DNA of 7,595 nucleotides, taken from Clostridia bacterium. Its GTDB lineage: Bacteria; Bacillota; Clostridia; Christensenellales; Borkfalkiaceae. Below are positions 1 through 4,873 of the stretch, one piece after another. The translations under genes were made by a program, and so were the position numbers. The notes beneath the pieces were generated by a model. That model saw only the letters and a list, made by a program, of their open reading frames with translations, was not told the origin of the DNA and did not search any database. The stretch's first letter is position 1, and the number at the start of each line of letters is the position of its first letter. Where the stretch lies: assembly GCA_900769545.1 (NCBI GenBank), contig CAAGGZ010000083.1, positions 1-7,595 of the forward strand, written 5' to 3'.

Positions 1-313
1 AAACAACGTTGTCAAGTCTTCTTTCGAGCAACGAAAGCATGTTTTCACCAGTTACGCCCTTCATTCTATCAGCCATTTCGTAATACTTACGGAACTGACC
101 TTCCTGAACGCCGTAAATTCTCTTCGTCTTCTGCTTTTCACGAAGCTGCAATCCGTATTCGGATACCTTCTTTCTATCTGCACCGTGCTGACCGGGAGCT
201 ACCGGACGCTTATTGAACGGGCATTTTTCCATGTAGCACTTGTCACCTTTAAGGAACAATTTGCCACCTTCACGTCTACAAAGCTTACATTTTGCTTCTC
301 TATATCTTGCCAT
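1..313 (-). CDS. rpsD: 30S ribosomal protein S4, zinc-binding form (3' end outside window)
   Basis: S4 binds 16S rRNA early and nucleates assembly of the 30S body. In several bacteria it also represses its own operon by binding mRNA. The first 104 codons are visible, from ATG at 313, opening MARYREAKCKLC. Cysteines at 9, 12, 26 and 31 match the spacing of the zinc-binding S4 form. The conserved motif RPVAPGQHG is at about residues 37-45, and the stretch ending LLERRLDNVV begins the S4 RNA-binding domain, where the window ends. The rest of the protein (usually about 200 residues in all) lies beyond the left edge. It starts 21 nt after rpsK, with a GAGGAGG Shine-Dalgarno touching the rpsK stop. 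Its place straight after rpsK, rather than elsewhere in the chromosome as in Bacillus, is a clostridial-type arrangement. Identification is secure. Confidence 0.97.
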   Translation of the reverse strand, partial: MARYREAKCKLCRREGGKLFLKGDKCYMEKCPFNKRPVAPGQHGADRKKVSEYGLQLREKQKTKRIYGVQEGQFRKYYEMADRMKGVTGENMLSLLERRLDNVV

Positions 314-334
314 AATTCTTTTTCTGCCTCCTCA

Positions 335-730
335 TTAAACTCTACGACGCTTCGGGGGTCTGCATCCGTTGTGAGGGATGGGGGAAACGTCAGAAATCAA
401 CGTGATTTCCAATTCGCATGCGGAAAGCGCGCGGATTGCGGACTCTCTACCTGCACCGGGACCCTTAACGTAAACTTCTACGCTCTTAAGACCGTGTTCT
501 TTTGCAACTTTAGCTGCCGTTTCAGCTGCCATCTGCGCTGCAAAAGGCGTTCCCTTTCTGCTGCCCTTATAAACGAGTGCGCCTGCGCTCGACTGAGAAA
601 TAGCGTTACCGTTCTTATCCGTTACCGTAACAATCGTGTTGTTGAACGTGGACTGGATGTGAACCTGACCTTCGCTGATCTTTTTAATTTCTTTACGCTT
701 ACGAGAAGCGACTTTCTTTACTTGTGCCAT
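335..730 (-). CDS. rpsK: 30S ribosomal protein S11
   Basis: S11 is a 30S platform protein that contacts 16S rRNA near the E site and mRNA exit channel. The 131-residue product is full length for bacteria. Family hallmarks seen are a basic N-terminus (residues 1-20), HIQSTFNNTIVTVTD at 24-38, KGSRKGTPFAAQ at 55-66, the rRNA-binding GPGAGRESAIRAL at 90-102, and the near-invariant C-terminus HNGCRPPKRRRV at 120-131. Translation starts at ATG 730, with an AGGAGG Shine-Dalgarno overlapping the region just past the rpsM stop, 21 nt downstream of that gene. rpsD follows after another 21 nt. No truncation or odd residue is apparent. It is probably co-transcribed with rpsM and rpsD from the promoters at 1378-1415, plus read-through from upstream. 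Confidence 0.98.
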   Translation of the reverse strand: MAQVKKVASRKRKEIKKISEGQVHIQSTFNNTIVTVTDKNGNAISQSSAGALVYKGSRKGTPFAAQMAAETAAKVAKEHGLKSVEVYVKGPGAGRESAIRALSACELEITLISDVSPIPHNGCRPPKRRRV

Positions 731-751
731 ACTATTTAATCGCCTCCTCTA

Positions 752-1120
752 TTATTTCTTCTTACCTGCGATTGCACGTGCAGGACCTTTACGCGTACGA
801 GCATTTCTCTTCGTGCTCTGACCGCGAACAGGCAAACCCTTTCTATGACGGATACCTCTGTAGCATCCGATTTCCATAAGGCGCTTAATGTTGAGGGATA
901 CTTCACTACGAAGTTCACCTTCTACTCTAATGTTATGATCGATATATTCTCTCAATTTGGAAACGTCGTTTTCGTCGAGATCCTTTACTCTCGTATCAGG
1001 ATTGATACCCGTTTCCGCGAGAATCTTTTTGGAAGTCGTAAGGCCAATACCATAGATATAGGTAAGACCGATTTCAACTCTTTTTTCTCTGGGTAAATCT
1101 ACACCGGCAATACGTGCCAT
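752..1120 (-). CDS. rpsM: 30S ribosomal protein S13
   Basis: S13 sits in the head of the 30S subunit and contributes to intersubunit bridges and contacts with P-site tRNA. The product is 122 residues, opening MARIAGVDLPREKRVEIGLT, with a helix-two-turn-helix body (about 13-80), the signature YRGIRHRKGLPVRGQ at 87-101 and the basic tail NARTRKGP followed by lysines. The open frame extends 17 codons upstream to 1171. ATG 1120 is chosen because it begins the conserved N-terminus and lies 10 nt after a GGAGG Shine-Dalgarno, while the extension is low-complexity, asparagine-rich and reads into the structured leader. It is the first gene of the alpha group, preceded by a 313-nt spacer holding two promoters and several RNA structures. 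Position 102 is serine where many homologues have arginine or lysine; I regard this as ordinary variation. Confidence 0.97.
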   Translation of the reverse strand: MARIAGVDLPREKRVEIGLTYIYGIGLTTSKKILAETGINPDTRVKDLDENDVSKLREYIDHNIRVEGELRSEVSLNIKRLMEIGCYRGIRHRKGLPVRGQSTKRNARTRKGPARAIAGKKK

Positions 1121-1129
1121 TGATTTCTG

Positions 1130-1135
1130 TCCTCC
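1130..1135 (-). promoter_or_regulatory. rpsM Shine-Dalgarno that decides the start
   Basis: The minus strand reads GGAGGA here, 9-10 nt before ATG 1120. No comparable site precedes the upstream in-frame ATG at 1171, so this site fixes the shorter S13 start. Confidence 0.85.
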
Positions 1136-1169
1136 GTTAAAATTTTTATTATTATTTCGATATATTGCC

Positions 1170-1220
1170 AACGAATGCTGTTAAACAATGCAGTGGAAAA
1201 TGCTTCGTTTAACGCATTGT
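1170..1220 (-). ncRNA. Candidate H-type pseudoknot in the rpsM leader
   Basis: In the minus-strand RNA, ACAAUGC (1220-1214) pairs perfectly with GCAUUGU (1191-1185). Inside the loop of that helix, AACGAA (1209-1204) is perfectly complementary to UUCGUU (1175-1170) beyond the helix, which is the topology of an H-type pseudoknot. Two further pairs are possible: GC at 1203-1202 with GC at 1178-1177, across a bulged A at 1176. A competing 7-bp pairing, GUUAAAC (1213-1207) with GUUUAAC (1186-1180), could replace the first helix, so the segment might switch between folds. The complementarity is read directly; the fold is not computed. Confidence 0.45.
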
Positions 1221-1236
1221 ATTATTTTCGTAATCT

Positions 1237-1277
1237 CGTTTTCCGATAATGGGATTTTTTTCCTCTATCGAAAAACG
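1237..1277 (-). ncRNA. 12-bp hairpin in the rpsM leader
   Basis: The minus-strand RNA segment 1277-1266 (CGUUUUUCGAUA) pairs with 1248-1237 (UAUCGGAAAACG) over 12 bp, with one U-G wobble (1271 with 1243). The 17-nt apical region can form a further GGA/UCC stem (1263-1261 with 1254-1252) capped by six adenines. It begins only 6 nt after the hairpin at 1284-1317, and its 5' arm contains the U run that would otherwise serve as that hairpin's terminator tail, so the two may interact. No function is assigned. Confidence 0.55.
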
Positions 1278-1283
1278 CAACAA

Positions 1284-1317
1284 AACTGAGTTTCCGTAAA
1301 ATTACGGAAATTCAGTT
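1284..1317 (-). terminator. Leader hairpin with U-rich flank; possible attenuator upstream of rpsM
   Basis: The minus-strand RNA has an inverted repeat of AACUGA (1317-1312) with UCAGUU (1289-1284), a single A-C mismatch, then UUUCCGUA (1310-1303) with UACGGAAA (1298-1291), closing on an AUUU loop. It is followed by a U-rich but interrupted stretch that includes five U residues at 1275-1271. The stem is A/U-rich and the tail imperfect, so it is at best a weak or conditional terminator. It could partly stop read-through from rpmJ, attenuate transcripts from the local promoters, or act only as a structural element. Confidence 0.45.
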
Positions 1318-1320
1318 CGA

Positions 1321-1353
1321 TTACAGTATTTTTGTCAGGAAAAATGCCTTCAC
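1321..1353 (-). other. Possible 10-codon leader ORF before the attenuator-like hairpin
   Basis: A GTG at 1353 opens ten codons (product MKAFFLTKIL if read as Met) ending in TAA at 1321-1323. An in-frame TTG at 1359 is an alternative start. A GGAG (1367-1364) precedes the GTG by 10 nt. The stop lies 3 nt before the hairpin at 1284-1317, so a terminating ribosome would cover the stem. An ORF this short can arise by chance and no homologue is recognised, so confidence is low. Confidence 0.18.
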
Positions 1354-1377
1354 TTGCAAGATACTCCAAATTACGGC

Positions 1378-1405
1378 ATAATACTATTTTACCATAACTT
1401 GTCAA
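1378..1405 (-). promoter_or_regulatory. Overlapping sigma-A promoter P2 for rpsM-rpsK-rpsD
   Basis: A second TTGACA (1405-1400) sits exactly 10 bp after the first and is followed, after 16 nt, by TATTAT (1383-1378). It would start transcription near 1371, about 8 nt downstream of P1. The two promoters physically overlap, so only one polymerase could bind at a time. The spacer is one nucleotide short of optimal; P1 has the longer spacer but an extended -10. Confidence 0.65.
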
Positions 1406-1415
1406 TGCCTGTCAA
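1386..1415 (-). promoter_or_regulatory. Sigma-A promoter P1 for rpsM-rpsK-rpsD
   Basis: On the minus strand there is a consensus -35 TTGACA (1415-1410), an 18-nt spacer, and a -10 TAAAAT (1391-1386) preceded by TGG, an extended -10. It lies 18 nt downstream of the rpmJ stop and would start transcription near 1379. The match is strong and its position ahead of the alpha genes makes functional sense. Confidence 0.85.
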
Positions 1416-1433
1416 GCGTTTTTAAGCACTATT

Positions 1434-1550
1434 TTAGCCCTGTCTCTGTTTATGACTCTTATTTTTCGAGCAAATTACCATTACTCTGCCGTTTCTTTTG
1501 ATAACTTTGCACTTATCGCACATAGGTTTTACAGAAGGTCTTACTTTCAT
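1434..1550 (-). CDS. rpmJ: 50S ribosomal protein L36, zinc-binding form
   Basis: L36 is the smallest 50S protein and helps stabilise 23S rRNA near the peptidyl transferase region. The ORF of 38 codons runs from ATG 1550 to TAA at 1434-1436. The translated protein opens MKVRPSVKPMCDKC and closes HKQRQG. Cys11, Cys14, Cys27 and His33 form the expected zinc ribbon, so this is the zinc-containing form rather than the zinc-free paralogue used under zinc limitation. The length of 37-38 residues is normal. An AAGGAG Shine-Dalgarno precedes the start by about 9 nt. infA lies 100 nt upstream, across a spacer with a long hairpin. Downstream, the promoters for rpsM begin 18 nt after the stop. Confidence 0.97.
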   Translation of the reverse strand: MKVRPSVKPMCDKCKVIKRNGRVMVICSKNKSHKQRQG

Positions 1551-1577
1551 TGTATTTTCTCCTTGTTAATTAAGTTG

Positions 1578-1617
1578 AGCAAAACAATCTAAACTCCATT
1601 GAGTAGAACATTTTGCT
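1578..1617 (-). ncRNA. Hairpin in the infA-rpmJ spacer
   Basis: The 100-nt spacer contains a 40-nt inverted repeat. In the minus-strand RNA, AGCAAAA (1617-1611) pairs with UUUUGCU (1584-1578), and an inner stem ACUC/GAGU (1604-1601 with 1596-1593) is capped by AAUG. No U run follows, so it is not a simple intrinsic terminator. It could be an mRNA processing or stability element or a translational control structure for rpmJ. The rest of the spacer shows no convincing promoter or gene. Confidence 0.5.
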
Positions 1618-1650
1618 TAGTATTTCGTTAAACTCTTTCAGTCGTTATAA

Positions 1651-1872
1651 TTACGACTTACCACGCCACGTGATTCTGCCACTCGTCAGATTATACGGGC
1701 TCATTTCCAATTTTACGGTATCCCCTTCGATGATTCTAATAAAGTTCATTCTAAGTTTACCGGAAATATATGCCGTAATAATGTGACCGTTGGAAAGCTG
1801 TACCTTGAACGTTGCATTGGGCAACGCTTCGATTACTTTACCTTCCGCTTCGATTACGTCGTCTTTGGACAC
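1651..1872 (-). CDS. infA: Translation initiation factor IF-1 (GTG start)
   Basis: IF-1 binds the A site of the 30S subunit during initiation and cooperates with IF-2 and IF-3. The 73-residue product is a single S1-like OB-fold. Family motifs seen are KDDVIEAEGKVIEALPNATF (3-22), the surface segment NGHIITAYISGKLRMNFIRI (28-47), and SPYNLTSGRITWR near the end. The start codon is GTG at 1872, chosen because it opens the conserved N-terminus, no nearby in-frame ATG exists, and a GGAGG Shine-Dalgarno (1885-1881) lies 8 nt upstream. The length is the usual 72-73 residues. The gene follows map after 66 nt. Bacillus and many relatives have a small KOW-domain gene between map and infA; here there is no room for it. 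Confidence 0.97.
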   Translation of the reverse strand: MSKDDVIEAEGKVIEALPNATFKVQLSNGHIITAYISGKLRMNFIRIIEGDTVKLEMSPYNLTSGRITWRGKS

Positions 1873-1880
1873 AGAAACTT

Positions 1881-1885
1881 CCTCC
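1881..1885 (-). promoter_or_regulatory. infA Shine-Dalgarno supporting the GTG start
   Basis: The minus strand reads GGAGG, continuing AAG, 8 nt before GTG 1872. This is optimal spacing for the non-ATG start. Confidence 0.85.
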
Positions 1886-1901
1886 GAATTTTTTTATCGT
1901 A

Positions 1902-1916
1902 CAGGCTGATTGCCTG
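1902..1916 (-). other. Short hairpin in the map-infA spacer
   Basis: CAGGC (1916-1912) pairs with GCCTG (1906-1902) across a 5-nt loop, and a G-U pair can extend the stem. On the coding strand it is followed by a run of A, not T, so it is not an intrinsic terminator for map. It may do nothing. Confidence 0.35.
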
Positions 1917-1938
1917 CGCTCTTGTTTTATGACGATTC

Positions 1939-2682
1939 TTATAAGGTAAGAATCTCCACTCCATCCTCGCGCACCACTACGGTATTTTCATAATGCGCTG
2001 CAGGTTTTCTGTCTACCGTTACCGCCGTCCAGCCGTCGTCCAATATTCGAACTCTCCAATCGCCAAGCGCGATCATCGGCTCGATACAAAGTACCGTACC
2101 TGCTTTCAGGCGTACCCCCGTACCCAATTTACCGTAATTCGGCACGGACGGATCTTCGTGCATTTCTCTGCCTATACCGTGACCGGTATACGAGCGGATT
2201 ACTCCGTAGCCGAAGGACTCCGCGTGTTTCTGAACACGATAGCCTATATCAAATAAAGGCGTTCCTGCACGCAATCCTTCGATTGCTTTAAAGAAACATT
2301 CCTCTGTTCTCTTGACCAACTGCTGCAATTCAGGCTTCACTTCGCCGATACAATAGGTACGGCAAGCGTCGCCATGATAGCCGTTTTTGTCGGCTACAAT
2401 ATCGACGCTGACGATGTCGCCTTCTTGGATTACCCTATCATCGGGAATCCCGTGTACCACCACCTCATTGATGGATATACACGCTGAAGCGGGAAAACCG
2501 CCATAGCCCAAGCAGGAAGGATTTGCCCCTTCCGAACGAATGAACCGCTCGATGAGCGTATCCAATTCCTTCGTAGTCATACCTGCGCGAATTTTCGTTC
2601 CAACAAAATCAAACGTTGCTTTTACCACGCGGCAGGCTTCGCGAATGAGCTCTATTTCTTTTTCGCTTTTTACGTGAATCAT
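1939..2682 (-). CDS. map: Methionine aminopeptidase, type I
   Basis: This cytosolic metalloenzyme removes the initiator methionine from nascent proteins when the second residue is small. The 247-residue product has the type I 'pita-bread' architecture without an N-terminal extension. The metal ligands are all present: Asp94 (in VSVD), Asp105 (HGDACRT), His168 (SYTGHGIG), Glu201 (CIEPM) and Glu232 (HYENTVVV). The substrate-site histidine is His77 (VVVHGIP). Offsets from the E. coli enzyme are a constant 2-3 residues. ATG 2682 lies only 4 nt after the adk stop and lacks a proper Shine-Dalgarno (only AAGG, 2 nt from the start), so translation is probably coupled to adk. Placement between adk and infA is typical of Firmicutes. 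Identification is firm. Confidence 0.98.
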   Translation of the reverse strand: MIHVKSEKEIELIREACRVVKATFDFVGTKIRAGMTTKELDTLIERFIRSEGANPSCLGYGGFPASACISINEVVVHGIPDDRVIQEGDIVSVDIVADKNGYHGDACRTYCIGEVKPELQQLVKRTEECFFKAIEGLRAGTPLFDIGYRVQKHAESFGYGVIRSYTGHGIGREMHEDPSVPNYGKLGTGVRLKAGTVLCIEPMIALGDWRVRILDDGWTAVTVDRKPAAHYENTVVVREDGVEILTL

Positions 2683-2686
2683 AACC

Positions 2687-3319
2687 TTACTTTAACGTAT
2701 CAAGCTTTTTACAGATTTCTGCGAAAACTTCATCAGGACTTGCATTGCCGTTTACGTTGAACAAAACGCCCTTTGCGCTGTAATATTCAATCAAAGGTGA
2801 CGTCTGTGCGCTGTATACGTCCAAACGGCTTTGAACAGTTTCGGGATTGTCGTCCTTTCTCTGATAGAGCTCCCCACCGCAACGCGTACAAGTCGTTGCG
2901 CCGTTGAGCCAAGAAAGATGCAAGCTTTCGCCGCAATCCTTACATACTCTTCTGCCGCAGATACGATCCATCAAAAGAGAGAAATCTACGTCGATATTTA
3001 CAACCAAATCAATTTTGGTGATTTTATCGAGTTCTTCTGCCTGAGCAATATTACGAGGGAAACCGTCCAACATATAGCCGTTTGCTTTGCAATCGTCTCT
3101 TTCTAAACGGTCTTCCACGATTTTGCAGGTTACTTCATCGGGAACCAACTGTCCCTGGTCGATATACGATTTCGCAAGCATCCCGATGGGAGTTTGATTT
3201 TTGATATTTTCTCTGAAAATGTCGCCCGTAGAGATATGAGGTAATGCGTAAGCGTCCGAAATTCTGGTAGCCTGCGTTCCTTTTCCTGCGCCGGGTGCAC
3301 CAAGTAAAATAATATTCAT
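2687..3319 (-). CDS. adk: Adenylate kinase, zinc-LID form
   Basis: Adenylate kinase catalyses ATP + AMP to 2 ADP and keeps adenine nucleotides balanced in the cytosol. The 210-residue protein begins with the P-loop GAPGAGKGTQ (7-16). The NMP-binding segment follows (about 30-60, with STGDIFRENI), then DGFPRN (85-90) with the AMP-contacting arginine. The LID domain (about 121-160) contains paired cysteines Cys126/Cys129 and Cys144/Cys147, the four-cysteine zinc site typical of Gram-positive enzymes, followed by RKDDNPETVQSRL. The length is that of the long-form kinase. ATG 3319 follows an AAAGGAG Shine-Dalgarno by about 8 nt. secY is 124 nt upstream and map is 4 nt downstream. Co-location with secY is conserved in Firmicutes. 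No anomalies were seen. Confidence 0.98.
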   Translation of the reverse strand: MNIILLGAPGAGKGTQATRISDAYALPHISTGDIFRENIKNQTPIGMLAKSYIDQGQLVPDEVTCKIVEDRLERDDCKANGYMLDGFPRNIAQAEELDKITKIDLVVNIDVDFSLLMDRICGRRVCKDCGESLHLSWLNGATTCTRCGGELYQRKDDNPETVQSRLDVYSAQTSPLIEYYSAKGVLFNVNGNASPDEVFAEICKKLDTLK

Positions 3320-3443
3320 ACTGTTACTCCTTTATTTTTCAACTCGTTATGTAACGAAATCTTACATTTTAATTTAATGAAACTTTACGTTGGAAAACTT
3401 CCACGCTCCACTTTAAACTGCGAAGCGCAGAAGTTCTGTTTTC
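3320..3443 (-). other. secY-adk spacer with small hairpins
   Basis: This 124-nt spacer encodes no protein. The minus strand has three small inverted repeats: CTGCG/CGCAG around 3418-3430, TGGAA/TTCCA around 3391-3403 (extendable by two pairs past a bulge), and TCGTT/AACGA around 3344-3357. None is followed by a T run, so a terminator is not supported. An A/T-rich TAAAAT at about 3367-3372 resembles a -10 box, but the only possible -35 is poor, so I do not call a promoter. The adk Shine-Dalgarno lies at its downstream end. Confidence 0.4.
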
Positions 3444-4799
3444 TTACTTCAAGAAGCCCTTGTGCGTCTTCATCATCATCTGCGCCTGAAGCTGCTTTTC
3501 AAATTCCATTGCACAGGATACTACGATGAGGATACCTGTCGTCGAGAATGCGTTTACGAGGTCGTAACCTGCTGCGCTGAACGCAACCGAAGGAATGAAT
3601 GCAACGAGGGAGAGATAGATTGCACCGAACAACGTGATACGGTTGGAAATCTTCTTAAGGTATGCTTCCGTAGCCTTACCAGGACGGATACCGTGGATGA
3701 AACCACCGTTCTGCTGAATGCTTCTGGATACGTCTTCGGGATTGAACTGCATCTGCGCATAGAAGAATGCGAATGCGAAAATCAATACGCAAAGTACAAG
3801 CGAATATACGATTACGCCTGCCGTAGCAGTCGAAGAAGCCGACATCCACTTTGCCAACCATTTTGCAAAACCGCCTTCAGGATTTACCATAGCAGCAATC
3901 ATCTGAGGGAAGCTGAGAATGGAGAACGCGAAGATAAGGGGCATAACGCCGCCACCAGAAATTCTGATGGGAATTGCGGACGACTGACCGCCGTACATCT
4001 TTCTGCCTTTGATCTGCTTTGCATACTGTACGGGAACTTTTCTTTCGGAAAGGTCTACGTAGATAATTGCAAAGAAGATAACTGCCGACACCAAAATGAA
4101 TGCAACAAGCTCCCAAATAAGGTCGGAAGCACTCTTCGAAGCACCATACGTGCTCATAAGCAAGTCGGAGTTGAAAATACAGTTGATTTTTCTCAAAATC
4201 AATGCACCTGCCGTAGACAAAATACCTACGAAAATGATCATGGACTGACCGTTACCTACACCGTAGTCGGTGATTCTTTCACCAAGCCACATTACGATGA
4301 ATGCGCCTGCCGTGTAAACGATCGTCATGAACAAACCTGCAACCCACGCTTTGCCAAAGAACAAAGACGTGTTGATTGCGCCTGCATTATTTGCAAAGCT
4401 TACAATGATACCAACCGATTGAATCACTGCAAGGATAATCGTTACGTATCTGGTATACTGCGAAATCTTTTTACGGCCTTCTTCACCCTGTTTGGATAAT
4501 CTTTCGAGTGCGGGAATACCTACGCAAAGAAGCTGCATAATAATCGAAGCATTGATGTAAGGCCCGATACCTAATGCAAATAACGTACCGTTTGCGAGCG
4601 CGCCACCTGTGATACTGCTCATAAGCGTCAAATAGTCATTTGCGCCGTCACCAGTAAAAAGGCTCGAAAACTGACCGCGGTCAAGACCGGGAACAGGAAT
4701 GAAACTGCCAATACGGAACACCAGAAGCAGAAGGAGCATCATATACACCTTGCGTCTGATATCCTTTACTTTAAAAGCATTAATTAGTGTTTGTAACAT
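3444..4799 (-). CDS. secY: Preprotein translocase subunit SecY
   Basis: SecY is the channel of the SecYEG translocon in the cytoplasmic membrane. It passes secreted proteins with SecA and inserts membrane proteins from ribosomes. The 451-residue product shows ten hydrophobic segments at roughly 17-36, 72-95, 117-137, 150-172, 183-203, 227-249, 282-304, 325-350, 388-410 and 413-432. The plug region lies at about 40-70. Conserved motifs are GIGPYINASIIMQLL (77-91), ITDYGVGNGQSMIIF (176-190), the cytoplasmic loop ERKVPVQYAKQ (252-262), and loop five with GIRPGKATEAYL (370-381), whose arginine matters for SecA-driven export. Length is slightly longer than E. coli SecY. ATG 4799 has a GGAGA Shine-Dalgarno about 9 nt upstream, preceded by a 122-nt structured leader. 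Placement after rplO is the universal spc arrangement. Confidence 0.98.
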   Translation of the reverse strand: MLQTLINAFKVKDIRRKVYMMLLLLLVFRIGSFIPVPGLDRGQFSSLFTGDGANDYLTLMSSITGGALANGTLFALGIGPYINASIIMQLLCVGIPALERLSKQGEEGRKKISQYTRYVTIILAVIQSVGIIVSFANNAGAINTSLFFGKAWVAGLFMTIVYTAGAFIVMWLGERITDYGVGNGQSMIIFVGILSTAGALILRKINCIFNSDLLMSTYGASKSASDLIWELVAFILVSAVIFFAIIYVDLSERKVPVQYAKQIKGRKMYGGQSSAIPIRISGGGVMPLIFAFSILSFPQMIAAMVNPEGGFAKWLAKWMSASSTATAGVIVYSLVLCVLIFAFAFFYAQMQFNPEDVSRSIQQNGGFIHGIRPGKATEAYLKKISNRITLFGAIYLSLVAFIPSVAFSAAGYDLVNAFSTTGILIVVSCAMEFEKQLQAQMMMKTHKGFLK

Positions 4800-4802
4800 T
4801 TT

Positions 4803-4866
4803 TTTCTCCGTTTATTTTTTAATTACGCTCTGCTTAAAAAATCAAGCTTCGCGCGAGGGGGAGAAA
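4803..4866 (-). promoter_or_regulatory. Possible anti-Shine-Dalgarno switch at secY
   Basis: The secY Shine-Dalgarno region GGAGAAA (4809-4803) is perfectly complementary over 7 nt to UUUCUCC (4866-4860) in the leader. The intervening RNA holds a small hairpin, GCUUGA (4847-4842) with UUAAGC (4837-4832) and a UUUU loop including one G-U pair, which would bring the two arms together. Pairing would hide the ribosome binding site. Complementarity is seen; regulation is inferred. Confidence 0.3.
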
Positions 4867-4873
4867 TAACGCG

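Larger units (their letters stand above)
1121..1379 (-). promoter_or_regulatory. Structured 5' leader of the rpsM-rpsK-rpsD operon
   Basis: From the transcription starts inferred for the promoters at 1378-1415, the alpha-operon mRNA would carry about 250 nt of untranslated leader before S13. On the minus strand it holds, in order, a possible mini-ORF (1321-1353), a hairpin with a T-rich flank (1284-1317), a 12-bp hairpin (1237-1277), overlapping complementary segments able to form a pseudoknot (1170-1220), and an A/U-rich unstructured stretch leading to the Shine-Dalgarno. Long structured leaders in ribosomal-protein operons commonly bind one of the encoded proteins. In E. coli, S4 represses the alpha operon through an mRNA pseudoknot upstream of rpsM. 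That this leader binds S4 is inference; I do not recognise a named RNA family here. Confidence 0.6.

Noticed and set aside
185..739. Plus-strand open frame antisense to rpsK and the start of rpsD
   Set aside because: It spans two conserved genes and their ribosome binding sites on the other strand; no motif or Shine-Dalgarno supports it.
1121..1171. 17-residue N-terminal extension of S13
   Set aside because: It is asparagine-rich, not part of any S13, overlaps the real Shine-Dalgarno and the pseudoknot region, and lacks its own binding site.
1902..1916. Intrinsic terminator after map
   Set aside because: The stem is short and followed by A residues on the coding strand, not T.
3367..3410. 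Promoter for adk-map in the secY-adk spacer
   Set aside because: There is a TAAAAT -10-like box, but only very weak -35 candidates (TTCCAA or TTTCCA at 18-19 nt spacing) in A/T-rich sequence; not supportable.
3462..4499. Plus-strand open frame of 345 codons antisense to secY
   Set aside because: The translation is compositionally odd (many Cys, Arg, Asn), has no domain, and mirrors the secY coding sequence.
4838..4862. Rho-independent terminator between rplO and secY based on the T6 run
   Set aside because: No GC-rich stem directly precedes the T run; the T residues fall within a small hairpin loop, and termination here would cut off secY, which has no promoter that I can see.
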